Shown here: positions 48,901 through 59,787 of the stretch, piece after piece
Position numbering within the stretch: the first letter of the stretch is position 1
How the letters are laid out: every line of letters starts with the position of its first letter
Assembly: GCF_910596095.1 (NCBI RefSeq)
Contig: NC_056545.1
Location: 1,782,001 to 1,846,000, forward strand
Length of the DNA: 64,000 nucleotides
Direction of reading: 5' to 3'
From: Thunnus maccoyii
Taxonomy: Eukaryota; Chordata; Actinopteri; Scombriformes; Scombridae
Translations under genes and position numbers: made by a program
The notes under the pieces: model-generated
What the model was told of the DNA's origin: nothing
Seen by the model: the letters and a program-made list of their open reading frames with translations, nothing else
The model's database searches: none

Positions 48901-51396
48901 CGTCTTCAAATTGTTTGTTTTATTATTAAGACATTAATTATTAAGACAAAAGCAGTATTTTTGTTCGCTAGATGACAGTAAATTATCAAAATTGTTCTTG
49001 ATTAATATCATTTTTCTAGAAAAACCTCCTTAAATGTGTAAAAAAGTTATGAAATCACCGTAATAAATTATGATGCAAGTTTCTACAGCGATGGAAAAAA
49101 ACAACCCACCGTGTTTCTTTTTATTCTTTCACCACAATTCAGTTTTGACAGATTTGAAAGATGTAAAATTTAAAAAATGTGATCCTGAGAGAATTACTCC
49201 CCTCCCAAAATATAATATTATATCTGTTATGAATAAACAAACATCTCCTCACATTGTTTTCCCTCAAATTATTGCGTCTGTCAGCAGGTCTGTTCACAAC
49301 ATCTACAGAAAACACAGCACATATTTGTTCACACACTTTCTTGCTGATTGCACAAACATAAACAAACATAAAATGTTAATTTTTTAAATATCTTTCAAGC
49401 TTAATGTGTAAAATTAGACAAAAGAGTTGCTTCACACTCTGCTGCAGTCGGAGGAAAAGAAAATCAACATGAAACCCTTTAAATAGCGACAAGAGAAAGA
49501 CGTCAGGTAAACAGTCTCAACACTGGATGATGTTTGGTGGAAATATGTAATCAGAGGTGAAATGTGGAGTAGAGGATTATTAAACTACCAGTGAACACTA
49601 ACTTCAGGATGTTTATTATCTGTTTACAGATTTCACAACCACAGAAACCTGCAGCTGTGTTTCATCAACAACAGCGACAGTGAAGACGACGAGGAAGGAG
49701 CCGACAAAAAGGTCACTTTCTGTTTGTAGTTTCACCAAACTTAATACAAATATATCATATAGTGTCTATATTCTTTACATTAATGCTGATCAGGTCTTCA
49801 GGTTTTAGATGGAAACTTTAATTCAAAAACATTTTCAGTCCAGTGATCTGACTACCGACTTTACTCTTATCTCCTTCAGGTTTCCATGGGAACAGGGCGC
49901 AACGGTTGCCACGCCGCCGGGCTGAAACAGGAAGTGGCCACCGCTCTGAGAACACTGAGAGACAAACTGCTGGCTGAACAGAAGGAGAAGGAGGTAAAGA
50001 TGAACTTTGTAATTAAGAAATTGAAAGTTTGATGGAAAATCAGTGTTGCAGCAGCCGAGTCACAAGTGAATCATAAAAACACCTTTTACTCTCTACCAAC
50101 TCCTGAGGGAAATATCTGGCTCTTTAGCTGCTAAATGCTCCACTATGTTCACCAGCTAGTCTACAGCTAACTGTTAGCAGGTAGTGTTCAGCGGCTTTTT
50201 ACAGCTTTTTCTCTGAAAACGACGCTATGAGACGCTGAGAGTGAACCAGAACAGTAATCATAATATTTGATACCTGACACAGAGTGTCAATATTAAGTTG
50301 ATGTGTTGAACTTGTTAGTAAAACGTTGCTTATTTCCACATCAAGCAGCTACGGTGCAACATTATCGTCACATTGATAATGTCAATAATTACTTGTGGCG
50401 TTCCTCAGGGTTCTGTTCTTGATCCTTTATAGTTTTAATCTGGTTCAAGCGACTTGACATGATGTTTTTTGTTCACTTGTTTTCAGCAGAATAGTCTGTA
50501 AAAAGCATTTTTGTTATACTATCAGCTTATAAAGTAGTTGTGGCTAACATGTTAGCAAACAGTTGCTTATTTCAACATCCAGCAGTTACGGAGCAACATT
50601 ATCAGTCATGTGGAGTCGTGTTTCTGTCCACCTGGTGAATGTAAGTCCAATATTCACTCTCTTTTAGTTCTGTTTTTACTCTCTACCAACTCCTGAGGGA
50701 AATATCTGGCTCTTTAGCTGCTAAATGCTCCACTATGTTCACCAGCTAGTCTACAGCTAACTGTGAGCAGGTAGTGTTCAGCGGCTTTTTACAGCTTTTT
50801 CTCTGAGAACGACGCTTTGAGACGCTGAGAGTGAACCAGAACAGTAAAAGTTGCAGCCGGACAGATAAACAATGAGCTGAAACTCACTATAAAGCTCCGT
50901 AAAGCCGAGAGGAGCTACAGAGTCTCTGATAATTCTCTGTAGGTTCATCACTAAAGCTGCTGAATGTGTGTGTGTGTGTGTGTGTTTGTGTGTGTTGCAG
51001 CATCTGGCCGGCAGCAGTGGTGTTGCCAAAAGGAAACATCTGGAGCGTTGGGAGCTGCAGGAGCGTTCAGTGCAGCAGCTCAGCAGTCTGAGAACATCAC
51101 TTCAACAGGACGTACACGGTACACAAACACATGATGTTATTTAAAGGAAAACTCTACAGTATCTTCTGACCAGATATTTTCTAACACAGTTGTTCATCTT
51201 TTGTACTGATGAGAGTTTCATGTTGATCATTTACTTGAAGCTCTGCACCCGTCAGTCATAAACTGTACTTGCAGATATCCTCCGTTATCACCATAAAGCA
51301 GGTGACATCCAGAGAACAAACTGGAGTCAGGAAGCATCGCGTTATGCCCACAACACACATCAAACAATGCGTTTTCTATGTGAAACGGGTGTTTTG

Positions 51397-51429
<33 letters not shown>

Positions 51430-53026
51430 GCTCTTATCTTATAATAAGCACATTGTTATCAAGCGTTCCCGAAGCATCTTTCCTCCTACAGAATGACTCT
51501 GTCTGACCGTCATCTCCTGGCAAACAGGTTAGGACTCCTCTGCAGCTCCTAAACACCAGCTGATACAAGACATTTCAGCAGTCAGGTGTCCATATGAACA
51601 GAGGTGTAATCATTCCTCCTGTTCATACTGGCTATTAAAAGTCTATTTATAGAATATCTATAGTAACAAAAAGAGGGACTTTGGCACTAAAAAGACTTGA
51701 TTTGACTCATTTGGACGCTGAAGCTTCATATTAACTTCAGATAAACTTTTGGACTGTGGATTTTGTCCTCCATCATTTCCATTGTAAGTGCATTATGAAG
51801 GGATCTTCTGACCTTGTTTTAAGACAGACTTGAAGAATCATGAACCCGTCCTTTATGAAAGTTGATAAACTTGATGAAGTTGAACGTTTTCCTCTCAGTT
51901 CTGGATTAAGTGGATTTCATTTATCGACATGCAGCTGCCTCCACTCTGAGGCAACTCCATGAAATTTTAGCGAAGGCAGTTAAAACACTCAGCGCTGCAT
52001 TCTTTATGGTAAAGTTGTTTGGCTTTCCCTGTCCAAGAGACGTAATAAAGTCTACAAAGCCCTTACTGGAAAATTACCATCTTATATCTTAATGTTTGCT
52101 GCTCTGCACTCTGCCATCAAACTTAACACGCTCCAGTGTTTAATTTATGCTTCAGGAAACAGAACCTCAACTGATCAAAGGAAGGCTGCCTTTGCTGTTA
52201 GTGCAGCAATCTCATGGAATAATCTCTCTGTAACTTCAAGAACACTCTCAGTAACCGTCCTGCTTGTGACTGCTTTCACTGAGCCTGCACATTGTATACC
52301 GTCTCATTTCTGTTTTATTAATGCGCTTGTTGTTATTTTCATTTCATATGGTAACGTGCCGTTGTTGTAAAAGAGCCAAACGACACTGTTTAAATAAAGG
52401 TCAAATAAATAAAATGCTTTTACTTATATTCCTGAAAGTAGGACCAAAAATGTGTCACTTTGAAATTTTTTTGACTCTTTAAGCCCAACTTCCTCTTCAG
52501 TTCTTCCGTTTAGCAACTTAATATGTTCCAAACACTCGTGGTTTGGCTAAGCGGTGGCTAGCTGTTTGTGTTTGCCAATGGGAAGAGAGTAGGGTCCCCA
52601 GAACATAAATATTAGCTTGTCCAACAGCTAACATCACCTGCATTTTATGTAACATCAACCAGGTTGTATTTTTACAGGAATTTCAGTATTTATTTGACAT
52701 CTAACGCCCTACAAAATAGAATATTTCTCTAGTTATTTACCTCACTGAAAACATTACGTTAATGCTACTTAAAGTCTTGAACAAAAATGACCACCAACAA
52801 GGATCCTACTCTCTTCCCATTGGCTCCCAGACCTGGACTCCCCAGACCATTTACAACTGTCGTAAGGTAACAAGGGTAAAAAAACAACACATCGTTCCCT
52901 CTTTGACTCGTTCTTGTTGCTTGTCTTCCAGCTCTGAGCTCTGAGCTGGTGGCTCACCTGTTGGTACGAGACCAGCTGAGGACGAAGCAGGACGCCATGC
53001 TGCTGGACGTCCAGGACCTGACCTAA
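45927..53026 (+). CDS. Schwannomin-interacting protein 1 (SCHIP1) family, short form (235 aa)
   Basis: Six coding exons: 45927-46115, 48319-48428, 49630-49711, 49880-49993, 51001-51118 and 52932-53026; 708 bases, in phase. The N-terminus is Glu-rich, then PPIMHWEDLSQRIAELEKQE, matching PPVPPMDWEALEKHLAGLQ of SCHIP1. The third coding exon encodes RNLQLCFINNSDSEDDEE, the SCHIP1 acidic motif. The C-terminal half is helical and ends LSSELVAHLLVRDQLRTKQD then AMLLDVQDLT, equal to the human SCHIP1 coiled coil [20 protein letters not shown]. Human SCHIP1 isoforms continue past DLT; this one stops there and lacks most of the Ser-rich middle. SCHIP1 binds schwannomin (NF2), ankyrin-G and works at axon initial segments and nodes. 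The start is the first ATG after the acceptor at 45920. The introns host a SINE, a LINE piece and MITEs. Confidence 0.88.
46736..46895 (-). mobile_element. tRNA-derived SINE
   Basis: On the minus strand it reads GTGGCTCAGGCGGGAGAGCG (A-box-like) and then GAGGTTCGATCCCTGAC (B box), followed by GTGTCCTTAAGCAAG, the usual body of a fish tRNA-type SINE. It lies in the first intron after coding exon 1 of the SCHIP1-like gene. It is not a functional tRNA because the cloverleaf does not close. Confidence 0.8.
50084..50257. repeat. 174-bp direct repeat, copy 1
   Basis: TTTTACTCTCTACCAACTCC to GTGAACCAGAACAGTAA recurs unchanged in length at 50674-50847, with about three or four substitutions (for example GTTAGCAGG against GTGAGCAGG). 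Both lie in one SCHIP1-like intron, offset by 590 bases. The sequence is a common fish element. Confidence 0.9.
50674..50847. repeat. 174-bp direct repeat, copy 2
   Basis: Partner of 50084-50257, in the same orientation. The DNA between the copies is not duplicated in full, although GTTGCTTATTTC.ACATC..GCAGCTACGG.GCAACATTATC occurs twice (about 50325 and 50560), so a larger local duplication of about 240 bases is possible. Confidence 0.9.
50966..50998. repeat. GT microsatellite before coding exon 5 of the SCHIP1-like gene
   Basis: A (GT)n run ends in TTGCAG, the splice acceptor for the exon at 51001, so a repeat forms the polypyrimidine region. Another GT run lies at 51400-51428. Confidence 0.85.
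51650..51855. repeat. Interspersed repeat shared with 43290-43530
   Basis: Same order of words as the 43.3-kb copy, ending GAACCCGTCCTTTA, in the fifth intron of the SCHIP1-like coding region. Confidence 0.75.
51905..52410 (+). mobile_element. LINE 3' fragment (L2/CR1-like)
   Basis: Successive frames give DFIYRHAAASTLRQLHEILA and KAVKTLSAAFF, the family segment DLIYRHAAPSTLKPLDSVY. Further on come FAALHSAIKLNTLQCLIYAS and AFAVSAAISWNNLSV, the family's SFAVAAPSLWNSLP near the C-terminus. At least two frame changes and a deletion of the segment between them make it dead. It ends near AATAAAGGTCAAATAAATAAA. Confidence 0.75.
52574..52824. mobile_element. MITE, copy 1 (251-bp core)
   Basis: The ends GCCAATGGGAAGAGAGTAGG and CCTACTCTCTTCCCATTGGC are perfect inverted repeats. 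The core is nearly identical to 55427-55677 in the same orientation and of equal length, so one or both insertions are recent. It lies 108 bases before the last coding exon of the SCHIP1-like gene. Confidence 0.88.
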
Positions 53027-56000
53027 CGCCGGGACCGCAGACCGGACGGTCCAGACAAACTCAGCCGAGTTTCCTCCGCCTCAGCGTGGACTTTTGGCTG
53101 CTCTGGGACCACGTCAGCCCAGGAATCGTTTACTTCAACTAAACATTAGCTCTACCAGCTAATTTCTCAAAAGTGACAAACCAACAGTGTCAGTAAGAGG
53201 GAGATGCATCTGGATGCTCAGGTTAAAAAGGAAATCGGATCACCTGAAAATCTATAAGACGATGAGGATGAGACGTCCAAAGTAAAGTTTGTGTAAGAGT
53301 TGGTACGTGGCATTCGGATGATTCGAAATAACAAGAGGAAGTAAGCTTGAAATGACAGAAAGTCACGGTGAATGTTTCAAACCAACAAAGGAACAAAGAT
53401 ACGTCAACATCTCTGATCAGCTTCTGGCTAGTGAGGACAGTGTCGAACCAGGCGGAGCTACGAGGCCTTTAGAACTTCAAAAAGGAACACGAGCACATCA
53501 TGGCTCTTGGATTTTGTCATAATTTCTTCTAAACTGCACACAGCCATTCGGTCTGTGGTTTACGTATTCAGCTACTTGGGATCTATATTTTTAAGACCAG
53601 TTCTTTGTATTGTACCTGGAAAAGAAGGTAAAGGCCTGGAGCCGGCTGCACCAGCTGTTCGTAAGTTCAAACTGCAGTTTTAATGTAATCACTCAATTAA
53701 AACCAGTTGCACCACAAACTGGTTGTTACTAAATATTTACATCGACTAACTGCAGGTGGAGCTGTTGCTAAGCTAACTTAATGTACCAATTGAAGCTAAT
53801 ATATAAAGAGGTAATATGGAATATCTGACATATCTGACATGACAGTTAACATTTCACAGAATAAACACAGTAAACTTAAAATTACTAAACCAATAATGTT
53901 AGACTAAATGACCAAATAATTTGGTTAGCTTAGCATAATGAATCTGTAAATTGCATGAATACTACTAAGTCTAAAACACACATATTTCTCCAGGTATGTA
54001 GATAGAAATAAAACAAAGTCACACCTACATTTACAAAGGATTATTTTATGTTTTGGACCCTAAAACTGTTATTTTTGGAAGTTATGTTACAGCTCGTAAT
54101 GTGACAGTCACTTCCTGTTTACAAATGACTGAAGTGTTTACTAGATAAAACAATTTTAAAGTTTAAATGGTGCAACCTGACTCAGTAAATCACTAGTATG
54201 AAACTAGTTAGTAGTCACTAAGGACCATAAGGGCGTTTTTAAACCTATAGTTAGTCCGTTCTGGTCTGGGTCAGTGGACGAGTTGGTAAAAACCAACCAA
54301 AATGCATCACTAAAAGCCTTGTGAGAACATTCACTCCGCTCATTGGTTAGTTGTGTTTGGGGCGGGAGCAAGAACATAAGAAGAAGAAGAAAGTCCTCCA
54401 GCCAAATGCAGCCTACTATGCTGTGCTAATCCAGGTCGGACCTCAATCAATTCTCCAGGTAGCTGCTTGCGACTGTTAAATTCACTCATCCACGTTATTG
54501 TATACAAAGCTTGGATGGCTATGGGAGTACGCCTGGTAGTTGGGTCGGATCAAGGTAGGATCACATTCCCGCCACAAACGAACCGCTCCAGAGTTGTTTG
54601 GGACCAGACTGAGACCACCTCGTCTAAAGGGTCTTGGTTGTTTTGGTCCGTAGATGAGTACGATCACTGTGTTCAGATCTGCCCAAACAAATCACGCCAA
54701 GGGGAAAAACCAATCAGAGTCCGATTCAACCGCACTAAAAAGCGCAACTGAGTGATGGATTTACGATCAGCTGGTGCAACACTTGGGAGGAGTTGAGACA
54801 ACGTTGGTGTTTTGAAGAAGAAGAGAAAAAGTGGTGTCGACAATCAGAATCAGTCCGTCTCTAATGCTTCTTGGCTGCTTTCAACACTTTGCTTTTTTGG
54901 TATCAGACAACTATCCGGTCTGCCCAAGATGCGTGGGCTCCAACATGCTAACGGAGAATCCAAACGTGATTAGCATTAACATTACATTAAAAAACAATCA
55001 ACACTCTAGTTTTAAAAGACTGGTGTGGTCAACGGGTAAATCTTAAAGATGCACTCAACAAACAAATGCAGGTGTTCTTGAAGGAAAAAGGATGAAATCT
55101 TCAATCGTGCAAATAAGAAACTTCAGGCAAGTAAGAACAAGAGAAACGTGGAATTTATGATATGAAGAGCGTTGCAGAGTTACATGTTCACAACCATGGC
55201 AGGGTTTCTTAAGAGTTCAAAGTTCTCAAACGGATGAGTGCCTGACGTTTGATACGTGTTCAAACTATCTATGTAACGATTGCTTTGAACTTTAGTGTAG
55301 GACACATAAATGTGGATTTTCTCAGGTAGAAAGACCAGCAGCAGGTTCCCTCGCAGGTGGAAATCGAACCAGTTGAGCACTTTGACCAAGAAGGTCCAAC
55401 TGCGTATGGTAACCTCAGGTCTGTGAGCCAATGGGAAGAGAGTAGGGTCCCCAGAACGTAAATATTAGCTTGTCCAACAGCTAACATCACCTGCATTTTA
55501 TGTAACATCAACCAGGTTGTATTTTTACAGGAATTTAAGTATTTATTTGACATCTAACGCCCTACAAAATAGAATATTTCTCTAGATATTTACCTCACTG
55601 AAAACATTACATTAATGCTACTTAAAGTCTTGAACAAAAATGACCTCCAACAAAGATCCTACTCTCTTCCCATTGGTTCCCAGACGTGAGGTTTGACAGC
55701 AGTACTTTTAGATTTGCGTGTAAATTTGGGGTCAAATTTTAAAACGGATCATATTTTAAACAGAATTCATCTTCAAAAAAACATTCAGATGTCATTTCTA
55801 TTTCCACTGTCAGCCTCAACACAAAAGTCCAAAATGTGTTCATCTTTAAATTTACTACTAATTCAGTTCATTTTTATTTGTTGAACAGTGAGACAAAAAC
55901 GCTCCTTGGACTTGTATTGTAAATCCATACATGTATATGCAAATGAGGGATTTTAACTTATCTTATTTAAATTGTATTGTGTTAAATACTTTATTACTTT

Positions 56001-57110
56001 TACCTGTTATTGTAACAAGGGAACAGTAAACTCATACAGCATGTGTAGCAAGACAAGCTCAGCTTAACTGATACATTTATATTTTTTTGTTTGTTTGTTT
56101 GTTTGTTACTATTTTGAAGGGGAATTTCACCAAATTTGCTTTGCCATAATCATTTTGAAGATATTCTTCTAGTTTCTGCACATTTATTTTGAGTTTTGAT
56201 ACCGGGTATGGTATCAGTATTTGGCAAGTACAGATTTTGCTGACAGTCTTTTTTACTTCAGACAAAAAATATTATTCTTACATTAGATACAGGAACATGG
56301 CCATCCATCCATATTATTTTATAATTTATACTATTAGATTAATTTATAATATCACCTAAATGCATAAAACAACAGGAGTTGATAAATTTTGTGTTAATTT
56401 TGGTGGCATTCCTCTTGATGCTAAACACTTCAGGTACAGTCAGTGATTAAATTGTTTACTTATAATAAATAAATACAAGGGAATTGTCCACTTAATATGT
56501 CCTAGTATATGTGATGAGAAGTGTTGGACGTACAGTGAAATATTACTGCTGTCATGTGAAAACCTCAAACTTTTCCTGAAGGATGAGAAGTTTTCATCTG
56601 ACTGCTTAAATTTACTGTTGGTTTATATACCAGCCATTTATGTTCAAAAGATATTAAAAACCACCACCAGCAGAGCAAATTAAGATATTTCACTGGTAAT
56701 GTCTTCTAGTGCCTTACTAAGAAATTATATTTTGATACTTTTTTTCTCCTGTGGTCTCTTATATTGATCTGTAATAAGGAGCTGAATGTCATATTCGTGG
56801 AAGGCAATATACTGTAAAATGTTTCTTTGTTATTTTTTATTCACATGTATTTAAAGTCACAATGAAATGTCATTTTAAGACTGTAAAAGTAACGAAGCAT
56901 CCTTAATGTGATGTGTTTCCTCTTGAAACATATCCGAGCAGGATGTATCATCGTGAGGGATCGTTTGAAAGTGTTGAACGATAAAAGTAATATGTTCTTC
57001 TTATTATGGCCCTGAAGATTAGCTACGAGGTGAACGGATTGTTTTTAATTTCACCGTGACTTTAGAGATGTATTTTTAAAAAAATGTAAATAAAATTTAT
57101 TTCAAATGTA
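53027..57110 (+). other. 3' UTR and downstream region of the SCHIP1-like gene
   Basis: No exon is seen after the stop at 53024. 54228-54765 is a repeat also found at 46440-46620 (TAGTTAG..TGCTCTGGTCTG..TCAGTG). 55411-55694 is the second MITE. AATAAA at 57089-57094 lies 4 kb past the stop, and earlier AATAAA copies exist, so the transcript end is not settled. Confidence 0.4.
55411..55694. mobile_element. MITE, copy 2 (longer ends)
   Basis: The 251-bp core (55427-55677) equals copy 1. Here the inverted ends extend further: AACCTCAGGTCTGTGAGCCA on the left, GGTTCCCAGACGTGAGGTTT on the right, so terminal repeats run about 37 bases with mismatches. This suggests that copy 1 has lost part of its left end. 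Confidence 0.82.
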
Positions 57111-57365
57111 TTTGTAAATGTAAACATTAATTCTGAAATATATTTTGAGAGTCAAAAAGGTGATGGTCTATATTTTGGTGTCCCCTTGTAGCGTCAGTGT
57201 TTTACGATCACAGTATAATCAGTCTTCAGTCATGTTAGTGGCTCAGTGAGACTGTACTGGTGCTGTACTGGTGCTGTACTGGTGCTCTGAGCTAAAAACT
57301 ACACCGCCAACAATCATGGGCAAAAATTATTTTAAAATGAAGAAACCTTAAGAAGAGCTGTTACT

Positions 57366-57960
57366 AGCTATTAAATTAATCGCCAACTATTTTGATAATC
57401 GATCAGTCGTTTTGAGTCATTTCTTAAGAAAAAACGTCAAAATTCTCTGATTCCAGCTTCTTAAATGTGAATATTTTCTGGTTTCTTTAGTCTCTATGAC
57501 AGTTAACTGAATGTCTTTGGGTTGTGGACAAAACAAGATATTTGAGGACGTCATCTTGGCCTTCAGGAAACACAGTTTTAAGTTATTCATGAAGGAGAAT
57601 GTCAAACATGCTGGTTTTCACTGTAAATTTAATGACTTTGAATTTTGGACTGTCGGTCAAACATAAAAACACATTTGGAAATGACACCTTAGATTCTTAG
57701 AAATTATAAGAGCTGCAAAGATTAGTCAGATCAGTGGATTAGTGGTCAGCTACTGAATTAATCGCCAATTACTTTGATAATCTATTAATTTTGTTGAGTC
57801 ATTTTCTGATTCCAGTTTCTTAAATGTGAATAATTTCTGGTTTCTTTAGTCCTATCTGACAGTAAACTGAATATATTTGAGTTTTGGACAACACAAGACA
57901 TTTGAGGACGTCATCTTGGCGTTCAGGAAACACTGATCCATTTCGGAATGATATGCAAAA
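57366..57960. repeat. Two tandem GATTAGTC-type repeats
   Basis: 57366-57600 and 57714-57940 share TTAATCGCCAA.TA.TTTGATAATC, TTAAATGTGAATA.TTTCTGG and TTTGAGGACGTCATCTTGGC, in the same orientation 350 bases apart. No coding content. Confidence 0.75.
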
Positions 57961-57989
57961 CTTTCTATCTAGAAAACAGGTCAAATGTT

Positions 57990-58500
57990 CATGCTTTCTG
58001 GTAGTTTATCATTTATTTTGGAAATAGCTCAGTGGACAAAAATGTTAGCTTTTTAATCCAACTGTTTATAAGTTATGGCAAATTCCATATACATAAAATG
58101 AAATGGACCAATAGAAAACCAAACTTTACTTTATTTCTAATTGATACTAACCTCTATTACAATTCTATAGTCAAGCTAAAAAATAGAAAAGCAACAAAAA
58201 CCCAAACAATATTTGAAACATATAAATTATCGACTGTATTATTTAATTATTAAACTGTGCCCCTTTATTTATTTGTTTATTTATTTTCTTATATATTATT
58301 TTGCTCTGATTGAATGTATAAAGCTTCTTGCACAATCCCTTCACTGAATGTTTTTTTAATGTCACAAATGAATTCCCTGGCACTCTTTGTCCCCTTTATA
58401 TTCTTTAAACTTGTTTAAACTGTTGCTGCTGTTTCAGTTTTACTGTTATCAATAAAGATCAGAGAAAAAAAACAAAAAAAAGAACAAAAACAAAACTACA
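57990..58500 (+). mobile_element. LINE 3' fragment (L1/Tx1-like)
   Basis: The frame at 58032-58253 ends in a stop and reads LFISYGKFHIHKMKWTNRKP, NFTLFLIDTNLYY and KLKNRKATKTQTIFETYKL. This is the C-terminal K(Y/F)YIHK..W....P.F..F....K..NRKA.KT signature of L1/Tx1-type LINE ORF2. It is followed by a 3' UTR with CAATAAAGATCAGAG and an A-rich tail at 58466-58500. Only the 3' end is present, as in 5'-truncated insertions. Confidence 0.8.
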
Positions 58501-58519
58501 ACGCAGGTCGGTGAAGTAA

Positions 58520-58668
58520 TGACCCGCCCTACTCTGCCTCTGATTGGCTAGCACTGGCTACCCTCGTTGGTTGGATTGGTTAGGTTTAGACACGAGGAAT
58601 AACATTGGTCAGGATGAGGGTGAGAATATCAGTGTTAGCCAATCAGAGGCAGAGTAGAGCGGGCCATC
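58520..58668. mobile_element. Palindromic MITE with CCAAT boxes next to the PYRIN-HIN promoter
   Basis: GACCCGCCCTACTCTGCCTC with GATTGGCTAGCACTG at the left, and CAGTGTTAGCCAATCAGAGG with CAGAGTAGAGCGGGCC at the right, are reverse complements of about 36 bases. The interior is about 75 bases. The arms bring inverted CCAAT/ATTGG boxes to within 130 bases of the first exon. Confidence 0.8.
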
Positions 58669-58749
58669 ACTAGGCATCCTGGGAAAAACAATATGACGCA
58701 CGAAGAACATTTAATATCTTCCCGCCACTGAGAGCTGATGAATTTCAAA

Positions 58750-58787
58750 CATGGATGTATTAAAAGAACTCTGACGATACATCCATG
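58750..58787. mobile_element. 38-bp hairpin remnant of the hAT-like element
   Basis: CATGGATGTATTAAAAGAAC then CGATACATCCATG: the two termini of the element family at 21.2 and 32.1 kb with almost nothing between. It lies just before the first exon of the PYRIN-HIN gene and is absent from the paralogous promoter at 10.7 kb. A rearranged solo end pair is the simplest reading. Confidence 0.6.
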
Positions 58788-58789
58788 AT

Positions 58790-58834
58790 CTCAAAGAAGA
58801 AAACAGCCCGGATGCGGTTGAAGAAAAGGACAAA
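58790..58834 (+). promoter_or_regulatory. Non-coding first exon and promoter of the PYRIN-HIN-like gene
   Basis: GCGGTTGAAGAAAAGGACAAA is followed by the donor GTGAGT at 58835. It matches the first exons ending at 10648 and 19198 on the minus strand. It precedes the coding start by about 950 bases. Its 5' edge is unknown; a short GAAGAAAAC tract lies upstream. Confidence 0.6.
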
Positions 58835-58854
58835 GTGAGTAATAACGTTTCTCA

Positions 58855-59055
58855 CACGAAGACAGCCGCGAAAAAATAAACATAAAGGACTTGAAAACAT
58901 TCTTTGCAAACGATTCTGGAAACTTTAAGACATGTCTTCGCTTATCTTCAAAGCACCAGTTTAGTAACAAAGATGTAAGAACGATGTAATTAAACAGGTG
59001 GTGGCGATAGTGACCGAATGGCTGCAATTCGCCATTAAACAGAAAAAAGAACATT
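58855..59055. mobile_element. 0.2-kb insertion in intron 1 with 8-9 bp target duplication
   Basis: TTTCTCAC occurs on both sides (58851-58858 and about 59049-59057). The paralogous intron at 10.6 kb has it once, so this is an inserted segment with a duplicated target, as for hAT elements. Terminal inverted repeats were not clearly resolved. Confidence 0.6.
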
Positions 59056-59787
59056 TCTCACAACTTGTTCGTTCCTGCTGAAGAATGAATCTACTATTAG
59101 ATAAGACATAGCTTCATGTTCTGGCTGTTTGACTGAACATGTTTATATCTGTGATCTGTTTTACTGGATGAATGTGTCCTCTACAGAAACTAAAAGGTAA
59201 CATGGACTGTTTGTCCCATAGACGACTGTCAGCTGTGTGTTAATCAGTATGTTTTACCATATTTAATTATTCTCCTGTGAAATCAAATGTTGGATTATTA
59301 CATCCTCAGGGACATGCAAAAATATAATTATGTTTGGATAGAAGACACTCAGAAATGTACTGTCTAAAATATGGACTGGAGTAAAATATCTACATAATAT
59401 TTCCACATAACATAAAAACCAAATGTAGAAGTGTTTTGTATTTCAGTGTTGTCCAGCATAGACCTGCCACTACTAAACAAAGCACTGTATACACATTAGA
59501 TTTCATGAAGAGACATTTCCTGCAGCAGTTTGCAGAAAAGCAACATTGGACAACAACAACAACAACCACAATAATAATAATAAACTTTATTTACATAGAC
59601 ACAAAAACTGAAACAACAAGGATTATTGACACTTTATTAACAGTTTTGTGGATTATAAGTCAAAAGCTTCACCTACATTTGGAATAACAACGTTTTTCAA
59701 AGTTTCAACATTGGAGGTGGTTTCATCAGCCCCGTCTGGCTTATTTTTCTCATTTTTCTGTCTCTCGTCTCTCTCTGTGTGTCAGAG

